In this document: one piece after another, positions 61,313 through 64,000 of the stretch | Numbering within the stretch: position 1 is the first letter of the stretch | Layout: the number at the start of each line of letters is the position of its first letter | Origin: Xylanibacter rarus | Lineage (GTDB): Bacteria; Bacteroidota; Bacteroidia; Bacteroidales; Bacteroidaceae | Length of the DNA: 64,000 nucleotides | Reading direction: 5' to 3' | Assembly (NCBI RefSeq): GCF_001275135.1 | Contig: NZ_LFQU01000010.1 | Coordinates: forward strand, 1-64,000 | The notes under the pieces: model-generated | Databases searched by the model: none | The model's input: the letters and a program-made list of their open reading frames with translations, nothing else | What the model was told of the DNA's origin: nothing | Program-made: the position numbers and the translations under genes

Positions 61313-62281
61313 ATGGAACAGACTGAAAAAGACAAAATGTATATGCGCCGGTGCCTTCAACTGGCACGCTGCGGACAGCTTACGGCAAGGCCCAACCCTA
61401 TGGTGGGGGCTGTTATTGTGAGCGAAGAAGGCCGCATAATAGGCGAGGGATATCATATAAGATGCGGCGAAGGCCACGCCGAAGTGAACGCCTTTGCGTC
61501 GGTAAAGCCGCAGGATGGGGCACTGCTCAGCAAGTCGACCATGTATGTTAGCCTCGAGCCATGCTCTCATTACGGCCGCACGCCGCCGTGCGCCGACCTC
61601 ATTGTGAGCAAGGGCGTAAGGCGTGTGGTGGTAGGATGCGTAGACCCCTTTGCCAAGGTGAAGGGCCGGGGCATACAGAGGTTGCGCGACGCAGGCATAG
61701 AGGTTACGGTGGGCGTGCTTGAGAAAGAATGTCTTGAGCTGAACAGCCGTTTCATGACGTTCAACACTCACAATCGTCCTTATGTGACGCTGAAATGGTG
61801 TCAGACGGCAAACGGGTTTATCGACGACAACTTCAGGCCTGTGGCATTGTCAACGCCGTTCACCCAGATGCTCGTGCATAAGCTCAGGGCGGAGAACGAC
61901 GCCATACTCGTGGGCCGTGTTACGGCGGAGCGCGACAAGCCGCAGCTTAACGTAAGACTGTGGGCGGGACGTGACCCGATGCGCATAGTAATCGACCGCA
62001 ACAGGCCGTTTGCGCCCGAAGCCGACTTTAGCAAGCCCATTGTGCCGCAGCTGATGAAATGGCTTTACGGTCAGGGCGTTCAGTCGCTGCTGGTTGAAGG
62101 CGGAGCCGAAACCCACCGGAGTTTCCTCGCCGAGAACGGATGCTGGGACGAACTGCGCGTAGAAATATCGCCGCGCACCGTCGGCGGAGGCACTGCCGCA
62201 CCGCAGATACCTGCCTCGGCAGAGCTGTGCGACCGCAAGGAATACGACGGGAATATAATTCTTACATACAGGCATGTTTAG
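61313..62281 (+). CDS. ribD: riboflavin biosynthesis deaminase/reductase
   Basis: The protein has 322 residues from the ATG at 61313 (MEQTEKDK); six more codons upstream are in frame but would begin before the promoter box. The deaminase domain has GHAEVNAF and EPCSHYGRTPPCADL, the zinc-binding HAE and PCxxxxxxxxC motifs. The reductase domain starts ~145 with RPYVTLKWCQTANGFI. The two steps give 5-amino-6-ribitylamino-uracil phosphate. ribF is about 26 kb away in this window. Confidence 0.95.
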   Translation: MEQTEKDKMYMRRCLQLARCGQLTARPNPMVGAVIVSEEGRIIGEGYHIRCGEGHAEVNAFASVKPQDGALLSKSTMYVSLEPCSHYGRTPPCADLIVSKGVRRVVVGCVDPFAKVKGRGIQRLRDAGIEVTVGVLEKECLELNSRFMTFNTHNRPYVTLKWCQTANGFIDDNFRPVALSTPFTQMLVHKLRAENDAILVGRVTAERDKPQLNVRLWAGRDPMRIVIDRNRPFAPEADFSKPIVPQLMKWLYGQGVQSLLVEGGAETHRSFLAENGCWDELRVEISPRTVGGGTAAPQIPASAELCDRKEYDGNIILTYRHV

Positions 62282-62295
62282 AGCCGGTTTCTGAT

Positions 62296-62378
62296 ATGTG
62301 GTCTTTTACAAGCTAAAAGGCCACATATTGTATTCTGAAAGGTGTCCTTTTGCATGATGAAAGGATACCTTTCAGAAT
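62296..62378. other. two tandem hairpins after ribD
   Basis: ATGTGGTCTTTT pairs with AAAAGGCCACAT (62296-62326), and ATTCTGAAAGGT...CCTTT with AAAGGATACCTTTCAGAAT (62332-62378). No T-run closes the first, so they may be mRNA 3' structures rather than classical terminators. CTTTTGCATGATGAAAGG resembles the motif near 18066 and 57010. Confidence 0.5.
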
Positions 62379-62496
62379 TTGTTTTAGGTCAACCGAACTG
62401 AGAAGTGCACACCATGCAGAAGTCAACTCTAATCAGGAGAAGGCCTGCTTGAAGTCAACCTAAATCAGGAAAGTACAAAAATATGGTGTAGAAGCG

Positions 62497-62606
62497 GTGT
62501 GTGATGAGTTGAAAAAACAACTCGTCACATCGTATGTCTCTGTATATCATGTAGATATGTCGAGATGTGACGAGTGACGAGTTTTTTGAAAAAACTTTTT
62601 TATGTT
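62497..62606 (+). repeat. palindromic intergenic repeat, family A copy 2
   Basis: GATGAGTTG...CAACTCGTCACAT and GTGACGAGTGACGAGTTTTT, ending AAAAAACTTTTT, recur in the same order at 18296-18447. The sequence between 62607 and 62850 shows no gene; part is diverged repeat-like DNA. Confidence 0.7.
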
Positions 62607-62850
62607 TAACCCCTATTTTTCTGTTTGGTCCAAATCGGTCATTTTGTTTCGGCCGTATCGCTGTTTCGTCCTGAACGGATGAAAGCATAGGTTTGCTCGT
62701 ATAGTTAGACCTTATGCGGCTTAATGGCCGATTGGAAATTAGTTTTAGTGGCCTCGGTCAGCATTGTTCTTGTTGTGATGTTCCTGCCGGGGCGGCCGCC
62801 TTAATGCGGCTTCGTCTGCCTTATGCAGCCGTTGTCTTGCACGACATGCA

Positions 62851-64000
62851 TCAGAATGTCATTCTCAGGGCTGCATATACGTTGCGTCCCGGAGCGTTGA
62901 TGCCCGACGAGAACACGCGGTACTGGGTGTCGAGGATGTTCTCAACGCCGGCCTGCAGCGTCAGACTCTTGTTAAGGTTGTAGCTGCCCTTTACGTTGAG
63001 GGTGAACCATGCCGGCATGCCTTCGCCGTCGGCACCTTTCACGGTGGCGTAGTCGATGTTGTCCTCGCCGTCCATGTTGTAGTCGTCAACCGACTTCTTG
63101 CCGTTGTAGAGGGCGTACATGTCGAAGCGTCCCTTGCCGTCGGCGGTCAGAAATGCTGCTCCCACGCGTCCGTAGATTGGCGGAATGTGGTCGAGCGGCT
63201 GCTTCTTCTCGCCGCTCAGAATGCGGCCGTAGGTATAGTTGAACGAAGCATAAAGCTCGGTCTGTCTTGTAGGTGTGGCGGTCAGGCTCGACGAAAATCC
63301 CCACAATACGGCCGTCTTGGCGTTGGTGTATGTGTAGACGTCGCACATCTCGCCCTGATATTCCATCTGGCTTTCGCCCATGAATGTGCCGCGCGCCGTG
63401 GTTATGGCGTCGAAGTAGTAGGTGCCGTATACAACGTTCTCCCATGTCAGCACATTGTCGATATGCTTTGTTATGTTGAGGTCAACCGACACGGTCTTCT
63501 CCGGTCTGATGTCCTTGTTGGGTATTGTAACGGTGCTTACCTTAGAGTCGAACACCTTTGACGTGTTGTCGATGTTGGGCACGCGGTAAGCTGTCGATGC
63601 AGAGAGGGCTATTTTCCATGTCTTTGTGGGCAGCCAGTTCATGCCTATCGCCGCGCTGTATGTAAGGTTGTTCTTGCGCAGACTGTCGCCGCCGAAGAAG
63701 GGGAACTCGTCAACGTTGAGCACGCTCGAATAAGTGGTGGCGTAGCCGAGGCGCACTCCGTCGTGCATACTCCACTTCGGACTGATGTTCCACACGTGTG
63801 TGGCAAATGCCTCGATGGTGTGCATGCTGTTGCTGCCGTCGGGATAGCGTGTGGTGTTGTATGATGTTTCGCCTGTCAGCACGTTCTCGGTGTTGGCGGT
63901 AGACTTGAGGAAGCTCAGCGTTCCGTCTATTCCGAGGTGCAGCTTGTGGTTGTCCATAAACTTAATCCAGTCGGTATTGAGCGACACGATGTTCACGTTC
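62851..64000 (-). CDS. TonB-dependent receptor, C-terminal part (N-terminus outside window)
   Basis: The frame runs open through base 64000, so the start and plug domain are missing. The 383 visible codons are beta-barrel strands. ASTAYRVPNIDN is the LSxGFRxPs-like TonB receptor segment, LQAGVENILDTQYRVFSSG near the C-terminus the NL.D..Y motif, and the protein ends NVYAALRMTF with a terminal Phe. The ligand (siderophore, haem, sugar or vitamin) cannot be told. 570 bases separate it from ribD, convergent. Confidence 0.9.
   Translation of the reverse strand, partial: NVNIVSLNTDWIKFMDNHKLHLGIDGTLSFLKSTANTENVLTGETSYNTTRYPDGSNSMHTIEAFATHVWNISPKWSMHDGVRLGYATTYSSVLNVDEFPFFGGDSLRKNNLTYSAAIGMNWLPTKTWKIALSASTAYRVPNIDNTSKVFDSKVSTVTIPNKDIRPEKTVSVDLNITKHIDNVLTWENVVYGTYYFDAITTARGTFMGESQMEYQGEMCDVYTYTNAKTAVLWGFSSSLTATPTRQTELYASFNYTYGRILSGEKKQPLDHIPPIYGRVGAAFLTADGKGRFDMYALYNGKKSVDDYNMDGEDNIDYATVKGADGEGMPAWFTLNVKGSYNLNKSLTLQAGVENILDTQYRVFSSGINAPGRNVYAALRMTF

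Overview
ORGANISM. The window reads as the chromosome of a Bacteroidota, order Bacteroidales, most like Prevotella or a close relative. Promoters carry the phylum's TAnnTTTG -7 box, often with a TTTG/TTG -33 box. Lipoproteins with short signal peptides abound, DUF4251 and imelysin-type proteins are present, glutamine synthetase is type III, and lysine/peptidoglycan synthesis uses DapL. The mobile element has an IntDOT-like integrase and a MobV relaxase. No rRNA, CRISPR array or prophage was seen.

LAYOUT. (1) 1-1016: the 5' part of a DUF4251 lipoprotein gene, then a non-coding region ending in a structured RNA with its own promoter and terminator. (2) 1087-16221: a long co-directional gene run that is the most unusual locus here. 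It encodes a lipoprotein, a small membrane protein, a tubulin/FtsZ-like protein, a 1131-residue protein with an Hsp70/actin-type ATPase domain, an 873-residue protein with a degenerate actin/Hsp70-like head, coiled coil, helical repeats and an FF-motif tail, two TerD-like proteins, a one-pass membrane protein with a CPL-7-like C-terminus, a tiny membrane protein, a lipoprotein and a Ca2+-type P-ATPase. (3) 16285-17910: small genes of unknown function. (4) about 18.7-27.9 kb: an integrated mobilizable element (tyrosine integrase, wHTH protein, SF3 helicase, amber-interrupted primase, MobV relaxase with oriT-like inverted repeat) carrying a lipoprotein plus a DUF262/DUF1524 nuclease of the GmrSD type. 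(5) 28.0-31.0 kb: an array of immunity-like genes, several broken or duplicated, ending at a tRNA-CAT. (6) 31.4-36.5 kb: second Ca2+ P-ATPase, HAD hydrolase, ribF, CPBP protease. (7) 37.3-44.3 kb: nitrogen cluster, glnB-amtB divergent from dapF-dapL-glnN. (8) 44.9-52.0 kb: cytochrome c maturation protein, di-haem oxidoreductase, imelysin and porin, probably iron related. (9) 52.3-61.1 kb: LMW phosphatase, two hexapeptide acetyltransferases, RNase H, argS, recX, prmC, an Arc-like protein, two paralogous membrane proteins and an SPFH protein. (10) ribD and the 3' part of a TonB-dependent receptor gene.

HOW THE GENES WORK TOGETHER. Locus 2 pairs a tubulin-fold and an actin-fold nucleotidase with TerD folds, which bind calcium in characterised relatives, and ends in a calcium pump. 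I infer a Ca2+-responsive envelope or cytoskeletal assembly. Locus 7 joins ammonium uptake and PII signalling to glutamine synthesis and to diaminopimelate formation. In locus 8 the haem-attachment protein sits beside the only cytochrome c-like gene in the window. Several intergenic regions hold dispersed non-coding repeats: a ~380 bp family in three copies, a palindromic family in two copies and GGAGTTA-type microrepeats.
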